DNA of 6,940 bases from Candidatus Sericytochromatia bacterium (GCA_913773825.1 CAJYHH010000255.1:1-6940), one strand, 5' to 3'; numbered from the stretch's first letter, positions 1 to 5,504 are shown. Translations and numbers: made by a program. Notes: a model not told the origin generated them from the sequence alone.

Positions 1-895
1 CCATTTGTTTAAGTAAAAGCGCCAGTCGTTCAGGGCTTGCACCACCTTCAAAACGATATTTGCCTTCTCCTAGATTAACCAGAACCAGACTGCCATCAGG
101 CAGCAGGCCGGCTGCTGATCTGGGTGCATTGCGCCAGGGATAACCCGCCTGGCCTTTTGCAACAAAATCTTTGTGGTTGTAACGAGGCTGGCTGTAGAGG
201 GCGCTGTAATTTTTTTTGCCAACAGCTTGATACAGAGCTGGTGAAGTCTGACGATCAAAAAGCAGTAAGCCGCCGCCCATTGCCAGACGATATAAGCGGG
301 CTGAATCTTTACTCAGTCCACCGCGAAAAACTCGGGTTTCACCTGTATGGGTCAGAGTGAGTAAATAACGCTGATCAATTGCTTTGCCCGTGCGTTGGCG
401 AGCTAGATGAAACATACCTGGCTGGCAGCTCTTGCCGCTATTGCGACAGCGTAAACCAATGACATCACCTGCTGGAATTTTTCCAAAAAAGCACCAGCTC
501 ATCAGGGCCTGAACTTCTGGTCGGGCCAAAACCGTTTCAGTCGACAAAGGGTGATTGGTCTGATCTGAAAACATGACCTGCAGGCGCCTAAAGGCATGAG
601 GGTGCACAACCAAAGCACGCAAGGTCTGACGGGGATCTGCTTTGGCGGCTTGTTCAAATTGTCGAAACAGCACGCCAGGCGCAACTTGAAGGGTTCTGAC
701 GCGACGGTAACCAGATGGCGTGCTGAGTTTATCGATTAAATCGCGCTCCAGTGGAACTCCTGTGTCAATGGTGGCTAATTTGGGCAATTCTGTGCCAACA
801 GGACTCAAACCTGTTTGATGTTGCGAACAACTACTCAGCAGAAAGATAACCAGTCCTGCTGCTTGTCTCATTTTCAGTGCCCGGGTCCAACTCAT
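1..895 (-). CDS. Lipoprotein with divergent phosphodiester glycosidase (NAGPA-like) domain, partial
   Basis: The frame is open from the ATG at 895 to the left edge (298 residues, C-terminus missing). Residues 1-23 are a lipoprotein signal: a basic start, a hydrophobic core (AAGLVIFLL) and the lipobox LSSC, with Cys23 as the predicted lipidated residue. Ser at +2 argues against inner-membrane retention by the E. coli rule. The later part reads like a NAGPA domain: a GGGLLLF strand near 207-213, then APRSAAGLLPDGSLVLVN at 257-274, then SPERLALLLKQM just before the edge, where the family's conserved DGG loop would follow. The family includes the enzyme that removes GlcNAc from mannose-6-phosphate and bacterial phosphodiester-linked sugar hydrolases; the substrate here is unknown. 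Where relatives have INGG/S-FF this protein has MSWCFF (132-137), so activity is uncertain. An alternative start is Met9 at 871, which gives a tighter signal peptide; neither start has a good Shine-Dalgarno sequence. An in-frame TAG lies upstream. Confidence 0.72.
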   Translation of the reverse strand, partial: MSWTRALKMRQAAGLVIFLLSSCSQHQTGLSPVGTELPKLATIDTGVPLERDLIDKLSTPSGYRRVRTLQVAPGVLFRQFEQAAKADPRQTLRALVVHPHAFRRLQVMFSDQTNHPLSTETVLARPEVQALMSWCFFGKIPAGDVIGLRCRNSGKSCQPGMFHLARQRTGKAIDQRYLLTLTHTGETRVFRGGLSKDSARLYRLAMGGGLLLFDRQTSPALYQAVGKKNYSALYSQPRYNHKDFVAKGQAGYPWRNAPRSAAGLLPDGSLVLVNLGEGKYRFEGGASPERLALLLKQM

Positions 896-1165
896 GTCTT
901 TTATGATAGCAAAATCAAGGCAAATCAGCGCTTGCTCAAGCTTGTGATACTGCTAATCCTCAAGAATCAGCTATAATAAATCAGATGGTTTTTGCCGCTT
1001 AGATCGAGAACTGGTTAACCTATATTAAAGCCAAAACGATCTTTAGGTTAAATTTATTTGTTAAATTTCTGTCCCGTGACGCAAGATACGGTTCAAATGA
1101 AGCCATAAAACCATAAAGCGATCGATAAGCGCGATCTATTAAGTACACTGTTTTCGGAGGCGACC
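896..1165. other. Divergent intergenic region
   Basis: This gap lies between the divergent starts of the lipoprotein gene (minus) and the Pro/Gly-rich membrane protein (plus). I see no gene in it. It contains a perfect TATAAT on the plus strand (972-977) without a convincing -35 box, an 8-bp inverted repeat (1015-1022 with 1044-1051), two copies of TTAAATTT (1048-1055 and 1061-1068), two copies of CCATAAA (1103-1109 and 1111-1117), and a small GATCG/CGATC inverted repeat (1120-1136). Promoters for both flanking genes must lie here or inside the genes, but I cannot place them confidently. Confidence 0.6.
1015..1051. repeat. 8-bp inverted repeat, TTAACCTA/TAGGTTAA
   Basis: The perfect arms TTAACCTA (1015-1022) and TAGGTTAA (1044-1051) flank a 21-base loop. 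The left arm sits inside the palindrome GGTTAACC (1013-1020). The right arm runs into the first of two TTAAATTT copies. It could be an operator or a weak hairpin in the leader of the gene at 1166. No regulator can be named. Confidence 0.4.
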
Positions 1166-1693
1166 ATGACAACGATCGGACCCCAATACGGACCCCCAAC
1201 TGGTCCTCAGCAGTCGGGTTACCCCCAACCGGTCGTTTATCGTCCCGGTGTTCAGGGTGTTCCCATGATGCCTGGTGCATATGGTGCACCTGATTCTTAT
1301 CGCCCCGGCATGCCGCCAACCGGTCCTGGCATGGGGGGTGCGCCTGGTAAACCGGTTTCTAACCAGCCGCCTTATGAATATGTAGCGAAAAAAGACGTCG
1401 CCTTTGGTATTCTGGGTGCTGTCGGTGGCTATTTTGCTGCTGGCCTGGTGGGTCTGTCAGGACCAATTGGTGCGATTATTCTGGGTCTGGCTTTATTGGG
1501 CATGAGTGCGATTACCCGTGCGGTCCAGCACAATAGCGCTAAAAAGCAGCAGCAACAAGGTCAGCAGCCTGTTCAGGGGATGCCCCAGGCTCCGAATTAT
1601 CCAACTTCTCAGGCTCAATACCAAAACCGCTATAACACGGGCAACAATAATCTGCCGCCTGGTTATCAGCAGGATCCACGCTACCGTCCCTAG
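1166..1693 (+). CDS. Pro/Gly/Gln/Tyr-rich membrane protein, unrecognised
   Basis: This 175-residue protein belongs to no family I recognise. Residues 1-70 are low-complexity and rich in Pro, Gly, Tyr and Gln, with repeated PPTGP (10-14 and 50-54) and YRPG (25-28 and 45-48). Residues 78-116 are a glycine-rich hydrophobic stretch (GILGAVGGYF, then GPIGAIILGLALLG). They probably form two close transmembrane helices or a hairpin broken near Pro100, with GxxxG-like packing motifs. Residues 122-175 are again disordered, with a run of four Gln and PPGYQQ-type sequence. There is no signal peptide, so both tails would lie on the same side if there are two helices. The start is well supported by GGAGG at 1156-1160, five bases before the ATG. 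Function is unknown; a scaffold or assembly role for the disordered tails is only a guess. Transcription probably ends at the hairpin 36 bases downstream. Confidence 0.82.
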   Translation: MTTIGPQYGPPTGPQQSGYPQPVVYRPGVQGVPMMPGAYGAPDSYRPGMPPTGPGMGGAPGKPVSNQPPYEYVAKKDVAFGILGAVGGYFAAGLVGLSGPIGAIILGLALLGMSAITRAVQHNSAKKQQQQGQQPVQGMPQAPNYPTSQAQYQNRYNTGNNNLPPGYQQDPRYRP

Positions 1694-1728
1694 TTCTTGG
1701 CTCTCAGCAAGTTCTGGTTTTTAAAGAA

Positions 1729-1767
1729 AAACAATCAAGGCCCGCCATTGGCGGGCCTTGATTGTTT
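1729..1767. terminator. Strong hairpin terminator between convergent genes
   Basis: The stem is a perfect 18 bp (1729-1746 with 1750-1767), with a GC-rich top (GGCCCGCC/GGCGGGCC) and a three-base ATT loop. Read on the minus strand, the stem runs directly into a T-rich tract (TTTTTCTTT), the classic intrinsic terminator layout, so it should terminate the gene at 1832-2917. On the plus strand only TTT followed by GATGAG comes after it, so it is weaker for the gene ending at 1693. It is probably bidirectional. Confidence 0.92.
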
Positions 1768-1787
1768 GATGAGGATTATTTGATGAG
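1765..1787. repeat. Direct repeat of TTTGATGAG
   Basis: Two identical 9-base copies (1765-1773 and 1779-1787) with a 14-base period adjoin the terminator stem. No function is apparent; it may be a local duplication. Confidence 0.45.
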
Positions 1788-1831
1788 ATTGAACTCTTGC
1801 CTGCTGTTTGGTCTGAGCAGGGCTAAGCGGG

Positions 1832-2917
1832 CTATTTGTTTTTATCGAGGGTCACAATCAATGCGTTAGTGACGCCGCGATTGGAGTTAATCCCTTTTTC
1901 AGACACATATAGCGAAGTTGAGCTGCCGCCGTCTAAAGCCATTGCCTCATAAGCGCCCATTCTGCGCATAATCTGGGCCAGGCGAGTAAAGGTCACGCCG
2001 CCATTGCCTTTTTCAGGAAAGACATTGACCATCAGCAGCTTTTGATTATGGGTAAACCCTACCGCTGAGCGCGAGTTGGGGCGAGATAGTGAAGCCTGCA
2101 GACGTTCTTGGTGATAGGTGTTGTGAATCCGGCCTTGATGCACCAGATGGGGGGCACCGGTAATAATCGTTTCAACCCCGGTCCAAGGGCCTTGGCGCTG
2201 GGCGTTGAGCTCAATATAACTGCCTTTGGGGTAAAGGCGGGTAATTTCTTTGCCTTTGCCGTGGGCTGAAATCACAAAGCCATTTTTAGGAATAGGGGTA
2301 TTGCCCATTGAGTAGCTGACCACACGGTTGTCTTTAACCACTACTTCGCGGCCCCACTGATTGGTTTTAGTCGATTTACCAAAGCGTGGTGTGTAAACAA
2401 TTGTTTGTTTGGCGCGGCGATTTTGATTAACGCCATTTACGCCCTGGAAGCGATTTTGATCGGGATAATAAAGGCCCGTTTTGACCTTGGGAATTCCCAT
2501 TACAAAGCCGCCTTTTTTTGTGATGCCTAGAGACGTGCGGCGATGACCAGAATCCGCAATAATTTCACTATTACGCATCACCAGGCCCACTGAGCTTTGA
2601 ATCTGGGTGCCCTGAAAAAACGAGCCGTTAATCGCGGCCACGGCCTTGTTGCGACGGGCAATTTCAGAGACGCGTTCAATTTTACTGGCCTCGTTTTTGG
2701 CCATGGCGATATCAAGTTTGACCTTAGGGTCTTTGAGGTTGACCTCGACCAGATGAACCCTGACGTCACCACCTTGGCCTTTATCGCGGAATGACTGGTA
2801 GCGGATCGGCCGGCCAGCTTCAGAAGCCGGTGCTGCCGCTGCTTCGGTCTGAGAAGTCAGGCATGCAATAGCAGCCAGCATACTCGTCATCAATACAAAG
2901 CGATTGAAGATTCCCAT
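1832..2917 (-). CDS. Secreted phosphodiester glycosidase (NAGPA) domain protein
   Basis: This complete 361-residue protein has a Sec signal peptide: MGIFNR, a hydrophobic core to about residue 20, and cleavage probably around the Ala run at 26-29. The mature part matches the NAGPA (phosphodiester glycosidase) fold. INGSFF is at 96-101, SVGLVM follows at 109-114, TSLGI at 128-132 and ITGAPHLV at 252-259. RSAVGF is at 283-288, and the signature ALDGGSSTSLYV at 327-338 carries the D-G-G loop expected near the active site. The C-terminus NRGVTNALIV is typical of the family, in which a final strand closes the domain. Family members cleave sugar-phosphodiester bonds, for example in cell-wall or teichoic-type polymers or capping sugars; the substrate here cannot be inferred. 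GAGGGG (2929-2934) lies 11 bases before the ATG, a long but usable spacing. It has its own promoter and terminator, so it is likely monocistronic. Confidence 0.9.
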   Translation of the reverse strand: MGIFNRFVLMTSMLAAIACLTSQTEAAAAPASEAGRPIRYQSFRDKGQGGDVRVHLVEVNLKDPKVKLDIAMAKNEASKIERVSEIARRNKAVAAINGSFFQGTQIQSSVGLVMRNSEIIADSGHRRTSLGITKKGGFVMGIPKVKTGLYYPDQNRFQGVNGVNQNRRAKQTIVYTPRFGKSTKTNQWGREVVVKDNRVVSYSMGNTPIPKNGFVISAHGKGKEITRLYPKGSYIELNAQRQGPWTGVETIITGAPHLVHQGRIHNTYHQERLQASLSRPNSRSAVGFTHNQKLLMVNVFPEKGNGGVTFTRLAQIMRRMGAYEAMALDGGSSTSLYVSEKGINSNRGVTNALIVTLDKNK

Positions 2918-2963
2918 CTACGTGCTTACCCCTCTTTAACTCTTTATCTCTGTCTGATATCTG

Positions 2964-3010
2964 CCTGAACGGAGTGACGAGCGAGTGAATGCGGGTGTTC
3001 AGGGCGTCAC
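2964..3010 (-). other. Crossing inverted repeats in the leader (pseudoknot-like)
   Basis: Two perfect inverted repeats interleave. CCTGAAC (2964-2970) pairs with GTTCAGG (2997-3003), and GTGACG (2974-2979) pairs with CGTCAC (3005-3010). The order A-B-A'-B' means the RNA could form an H-type pseudoknot or switch between two exclusive hairpins. The element lies in the predicted transcribed leader of the NAGPA gene, ending 47 bases before its start codon. It matches no riboswitch family I know. GAGTGA also occurs twice here (2973-2978 and 2983-2988). Confidence 0.4.
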
Positions 3011-3063
3011 GAGCTGTATCTTGAACCGAATGCTTGAATCAAATAGCGAGTGCTGATAAAGCT

Positions 3064-3093
3064 ATTATAAAAAAAGCATTGCAAAGTAATCAA
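3064..3093 (-). promoter_or_regulatory. Sigma-70-type promoter for the NAGPA gene
   Basis: Read on the minus strand: a -35 box TTGATT (3088-3093, first four bases consensus), an 18-base spacer rich in T, and a perfect -10 box TATAAT (3064-3069). The predicted start near 3057 gives a leader of about 140 bases before the ATG at 2917. It separates the NAGPA gene from the bestrophin gene upstream on the same strand. Confidence 0.62.
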
Positions 3094-3191
3094 GACAAGC
3101 CAAACAAATACACCCCTTAGATTAGGCAATTTAAAGCTTGGGGCCATCTGTTTTGTCGATCACAGAAAAAAGAGTGAGGAGCGCTAATAAC

Positions 3192-4133
3192 TTACATCAA
3201 AACAGCGTTTTCATCAGGTTTAAGCAGAGGCGGCAGGTCTGTTTCGCCGATCTGTTGACGCAGATTGACTTCAATGGTGCGACTGATAGCACCTAAAGAC
3301 AGAGCTGATGGTGCATCTAAGAAGGGATCATCAATAAAATCACCTACTGCATCCAGGCCCATAAAAGCATAAGACACAATCATGACCACAAAGGGTGTGT
3401 AAAAATCGAGCTGATCCACAATCCCAAACGGCAGAGCCAGACAGTAAATCGTTACCAGCTGATGCATCAGCGAGATATAGCCAAACGGAATGGGCGTGGT
3501 TTTGATCCGTTCACAGGCGCCTTGAATATCCAGCAGCGAAGTCATCTGGTCTTCCATGGTCATGTGTTCAAAGGGGCCAATCCAGTCGTTTTTGCGGGCT
3601 TCAGCTAGCATCTCGCTCAGTCTCATGGCAATCAGAAGTGGCGGATGACTCCATTTATCGAGCTCTTTATAGTCTTCAGGACTTAAAAATTGCTCAAGAT
3701 CTTTGCGTGAATCGCCGCGTAAATGACAGCGCAGGCTGTGGGAATAAGCCATCAGATAATAACTCATGCGATGGCGCAGGCTCCCTGGCACAATTGGGCC
3801 AGGCTCATTAATCAAGGTAATAATCTGGCGACCCAGGCTGCGGCTTGTATTGACAAGCGCGCCCCAAAGCTGGCGGCCTTCCCAAAATCGAGAGTAGCTT
3901 GTTGAGTTACGAAAGCCCATAAACACGCTAAGCGCCAGGCCAATAAAGGTAAAGGGCAGATGAGTCAGCGAGGTTTTAAACAGACCTGCATAGTGAAACA
4001 AATAAGTGACGAGGCAGCCCATGGCTGTAACCGTCATGACTCTGGGCCAGATACTCAGCAGTACCGTGCCGCGCAGACTGGCCATTGTCCGGTACCAGTC
4101 GAGCCAGCTAAGGCGGGGGGTAATCACAATCAT
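3192..4133 (-). CDS. Bestrophin-family anion channel
   Basis: The 313 residues match the length and layout of prokaryotic bestrophins (UPF0187/YneE-type), inner-membrane pentameric channels related to animal calcium-activated chloride channels. The N-terminus (PRLSWLDWYR, then GTVLLSIWPRV) has the usual short amphipathic start. The hydrophobic segments lie at about 30-50, 58-74, 222-240 and 246-262. Family hallmarks are FRNSTSYSRFWEGRQLWG (74-91), GACERIKTTPIPFGY (205-219), the acidic DFIDDPF (265-271), and RTIEVNLRQ (285-293). The start is chosen because it gives a normal family N-terminus. Met17 (MASLRG) would cut into it. The only GAGG lies 13 bases upstream inside a small palindrome, so initiation may be weak. 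Ion selectivity cannot be told from sequence. No clear terminator follows the stop, and some readthrough toward the NAGPA gene is possible. Confidence 0.92.
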   Translation of the reverse strand: MIVITPRLSWLDWYRTMASLRGTVLLSIWPRVMTVTAMGCLVTYLFHYAGLFKTSLTHLPFTFIGLALSVFMGFRNSTSYSRFWEGRQLWGALVNTSRSLGRQIITLINEPGPIVPGSLRHRMSYYLMAYSHSLRCHLRGDSRKDLEQFLSPEDYKELDKWSHPPLLIAMRLSEMLAEARKNDWIGPFEHMTMEDQMTSLLDIQGACERIKTTPIPFGYISLMHQLVTIYCLALPFGIVDQLDFYTPFVVMIVSYAFMGLDAVGDFIDDPFLDAPSALSLGAISRTIEVNLRQQIGETDLPPLLKPDENAVLM

Positions 4134-4139
4134 GACAGA

Positions 4140-4150
4140 GAGGTTTCCTC
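4140..4150 (-). promoter_or_regulatory. Palindrome overlapping the bestrophin ribosome-binding region
   Basis: GAGGTTTCCTC is a perfect 4-bp inverted repeat around a 3-base loop. On the minus strand it contains the only Shine-Dalgarno-like GAGG before the bestrophin start, 13 bases from the ATG. Pairing would hide it, which suggests weak or controlled initiation. The stem is very short, so this is tentative. Confidence 0.3.
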
Positions 4151-4234
4151 ACTACTTATTCAGCTAAAGTTGTTAAACGAGATTCCGGTGACTGAAGTTA
4201 TTGAAATTATTAACGTGTTATTCACTGATGTCCC

Positions 4235-4252
4235 GACGCAAAAGACGCAAAA
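4235..4252. repeat. Perfect tandem repeat of GACGCAAAA
   Basis: Two adjacent identical 9-base units (4235-4243 and 4244-4252) lie upstream of the bestrophin gene. This may be a slippage duplication or a paired binding site. Confidence 0.5.
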
Positions 4253-4257
4253 TAAGT

Positions 4258-4275
4258 ATGAGGTTAGAATGAGGT
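4258..4275. repeat. ATGAGGT direct repeat with 11-base period
   Basis: Identical copies at 4258-4264 and 4269-4275 are one helical turn apart, a spacing often seen for dimeric regulators binding the same face of DNA. The upstream ATG starts no sustained frame. Confidence 0.4.
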
Positions 4276-4321
4276 CGTGTGAAGCTGATTGAACGATATA
4301 TTATGCAAAAATTCTCTTATA

Positions 4322-4380
4322 AAGCGCTAAGAAAACGCTAAGATTTTTGCTTGAATAGGCGTTAGCGCTTATTAGCGCTT
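4322..4380. promoter_or_regulatory. Four half-site inverted repeat (CGCTAA/TTAGCG), putative operator
   Basis: The left arm has AAGCGCTAA (4322-4330) and CGCTAA (4336-4341), 11 bases apart. The right arm has TTAGCGCTT twice (4362-4370 and 4372-4380), 10 bases apart. The two arms are inverted with respect to each other, with 20 bases between them. As DNA this looks like a symmetric cluster of helically phased binding sites between two divergent genes. As RNA it could fold into a long hairpin with one internal loop. There is no T-tract beyond it, so a simple terminator is unlikely. The cognate regulator is not identifiable. Confidence 0.5.
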
Positions 4381-4419
4381 AAATGTATGAGTCTTAATGA
4401 TTTAAATACACCGTTGATT

Positions 4420-4436
4420 TTAAGTCAGTCTTAAGT
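4420..4436 (+). promoter_or_regulatory. Phased TTAAGT direct repeat upstream of DUF547 gene
   Basis: TTAAGT occurs at 4420-4425 and 4431-4436, exactly 11 bases apart, 46 bases before the DUF547 start. Direct repeats with this period are typical of OmpR/PhoB-family response-regulator sites, and the cyanobacterial Pho box has TTAA-containing units with the same period. The match to any defined box is partial, so this is only a candidate activator site. Confidence 0.3.
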
Positions 4437-4482
4437 TCATTAGGTAAATTCTGGCTGGACTGCTGCTAAAATAAACAGCAAA

Positions 4483-5307
4483 ATGGCTTATCGCATACTC
4501 AACGCTCAAATTGCTTCTAAACCCGTGTTTGCTGATGTCGGGCAGCTTGCTGCCCAGCTGAAGCAAGCAGTGAATGACTTAAATTCACAATTTTTTGACC
4601 TTCATACTGCTAAGGTCAATTATGTAGCGATCAAAGTCTCAGATGCTTATCAAAGCTATTTGCAGCTTGCTGCTACCCTGCAGCATTTTGATCTCTCTGC
4701 TTTGCAAAGCCAGGCTGAGCGTCTGGCTTTTTGGATTAATCTCTATAACGCACTGACGATTCATGGAATTATCGAGCTGGGAATTAAGCGCACTGTGCGT
4801 GAAATTCCTCAATTTTTTGAGACTGTGGCTTATCAGCTTGGATCAGATGTTTTAAGTTTAGATGATATCGAGCACGGTATTTTGCGCCAGAATCAAAAAA
4901 AACACTGGCTGGCCAGACGTCCTTTTAAACCACATGATGGACGACTGGCGCTGATGCTAGAGGTTTCAGAGCCGAGAATTCACTTTGCATTAGTTTGTGG
5001 GTCTCAGTCTTGCCCCCCGATTAACACCTATCAGGCGAAACAGATCGAGCAACAGCTGGATTGGGCTACCAGTAGCTTTGTCAATTCAGATCAGGTGGTG
5101 CTTGAACCTGATCTGAACAGAATAAAGCTTTCAAAGCTCTTTAAGTGGTACGCTCAGGACTTTGGGACTCAGGCTCAGTTACTTAAATTTTTAGCCCATT
5201 ATCGCCATGATCAGGCTGAACAAGATTGGCTGCGTGAGCACAGTTTGGGTCAGAGCAGGCCAAAGCTCAGAATGATTTGGCTGGATTATGATTGGGGACT
5301 TAATTAG
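4483..5307 (+). CDS. DUF547 domain protein
   Basis: The 274 residues span essentially one DUF547 domain. Clear family motifs in order are FWINLYNALTIHGI (83-96), REIPQFF (106-112), LSLDDIEHGILR (124-135), PRIHFALVCGSQSCPPI (164-180) with conserved Cys172 and Cys177, KLSKLFKWYAQDFG (215-228), and the C-terminal YDWGLN signature (269-274). DUF547 is widespread in bacteria and plants and has no established biochemical activity; the conserved His/Cys/Asp set has led to enzyme predictions only. There is no signal peptide or membrane segment, so it is probably cytoplasmic, whereas some relatives are exported. The start is the only plausible one: an in-frame TAG lies 39 bases upstream and no other start codon intervenes. 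No Shine-Dalgarno sequence is visible, so initiation may be weak or nearly leaderless given the TAAAAT ten bases upstream. It stands alone, 197 bases before the next gene. Confidence 0.92.
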   Translation: MAYRILNAQIASKPVFADVGQLAAQLKQAVNDLNSQFFDLHTAKVNYVAIKVSDAYQSYLQLAATLQHFDLSALQSQAERLAFWINLYNALTIHGIIELGIKRTVREIPQFFETVAYQLGSDVLSLDDIEHGILRQNQKKHWLARRPFKPHDGRLALMLEVSEPRIHFALVCGSQSCPPINTYQAKQIEQQLDWATSSFVNSDQVVLEPDLNRIKLSKLFKWYAQDFGTQAQLLKFLAHYRHDQAEQDWLREHSLGQSRPKLRMIWLDYDWGLN

Positions 5308-5311
5308 GCAA

Positions 5312-5353
5312 CTTAGCAGCTTCAGATAAGCTTTTAAGCTTTAAAAAGCTAAG
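5312..5353 (+). other. Multibranched inverted repeats after DUF547 stop
   Basis: An outer stem CTTAGC (5312-5317)/GCTAAG (5348-5353) encloses two small hairpins, AGCTT/AAGCT (5318-5332) and TTTAA/TTAAA (5333-5345). Together they fit a compact three-way junction starting just after the DUF547 stop codon. The stems are AT-rich and no T-run follows, so it is at best a weak terminator or 3' stabilising structure. Confidence 0.3.
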
Positions 5354-5395
5354 GTAAAAGAGGTGCAAAATCAGCCTTTGCTTTGTCCTCTAACA

Positions 5396-5415
5396 GAGCC
5401 CGGAGCCCGGAGCCC
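5396..5415. repeat. GAGCCCG short tandem repeat
   Basis: There are two full 7-base units and a third lacking its last base, between the DUF547 gene and the gene at 5505. It is GC-rich in an otherwise AT-rich gap and prone to slippage. No function is evident. Confidence 0.5.
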
Positions 5416-5454
5416 ACAGCCCTTCTCTGTGTTATCATAGGCACTGAAGCCCTG

Positions 5455-5470
5455 TTCGATATTTCGATAT
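5455..5470. repeat. TTCGATAT tandem repeat
   Basis: Two adjacent copies of TTCGATAT (5455-5462 and 5463-5470) lie 34 bases before the start of the last gene. They are positioned where they could influence its promoter or leader, but no regulator can be assigned. Confidence 0.4.
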
Positions 5471-5504
5471 TTACCTTAAATTCAAGCTTTTTTCCGGAGT
5501 CAGC

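Larger units (their letters stand above)
4134..4482. other. Repeat-rich divergent intergenic region
   Basis: This 349-base gap lies between the divergent bestrophin and DUF547 genes. I find no coding sequence in it. It is AT-rich and unusually dense in short repeats: a GACGCAAAA tandem pair, an ATGAGGT pair, four CGCTAA/TTAGCG half-sites, and a TTAAGT pair. A possible minus-strand -10 (CATAAT, 4300-4305) for the bestrophin gene has no good -35, though an AGCGCT half-site covers that position. A possible plus-strand -10 (TAAAAT, 4467-4472) sits only ten bases before the DUF547 start. Confidence 0.6.

Noticed and set aside
124..360. Plus-strand open frame of 78 codons
   Set aside because: It is antisense to the lipoprotein gene, whose lipobox and NAGPA motifs support the minus strand.
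1118..1136. HIP1-type GCGATCGC octamer (a cyanobacterial marker)
   Set aside because: Only partial matches (AGCGATCG and GCGCGATC) are present, so it cannot support a cyanobacterial assignment.
1020..1319. Open frame of 99 codons on the minus strand over the start of the 1166 gene
   Set aside because: It overlaps a plus-strand gene that has a strong Shine-Dalgarno and biased composition. The translated sequence shows no domain and looks like antisense of Pro/Gly codons.
3960..4292. Plus-strand open frame of 110 codons across the bestrophin start
   Set aside because: More than half lies antisense to a well-supported bestrophin gene, and the product has no recognisable features.
4134..4482. 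CRISPR-like array or integration site in the repeat-rich gap
   Set aside because: The repeats are only 6-9 bases, of different sequence, and without regular spacers. There is no integrase or target-site duplication.
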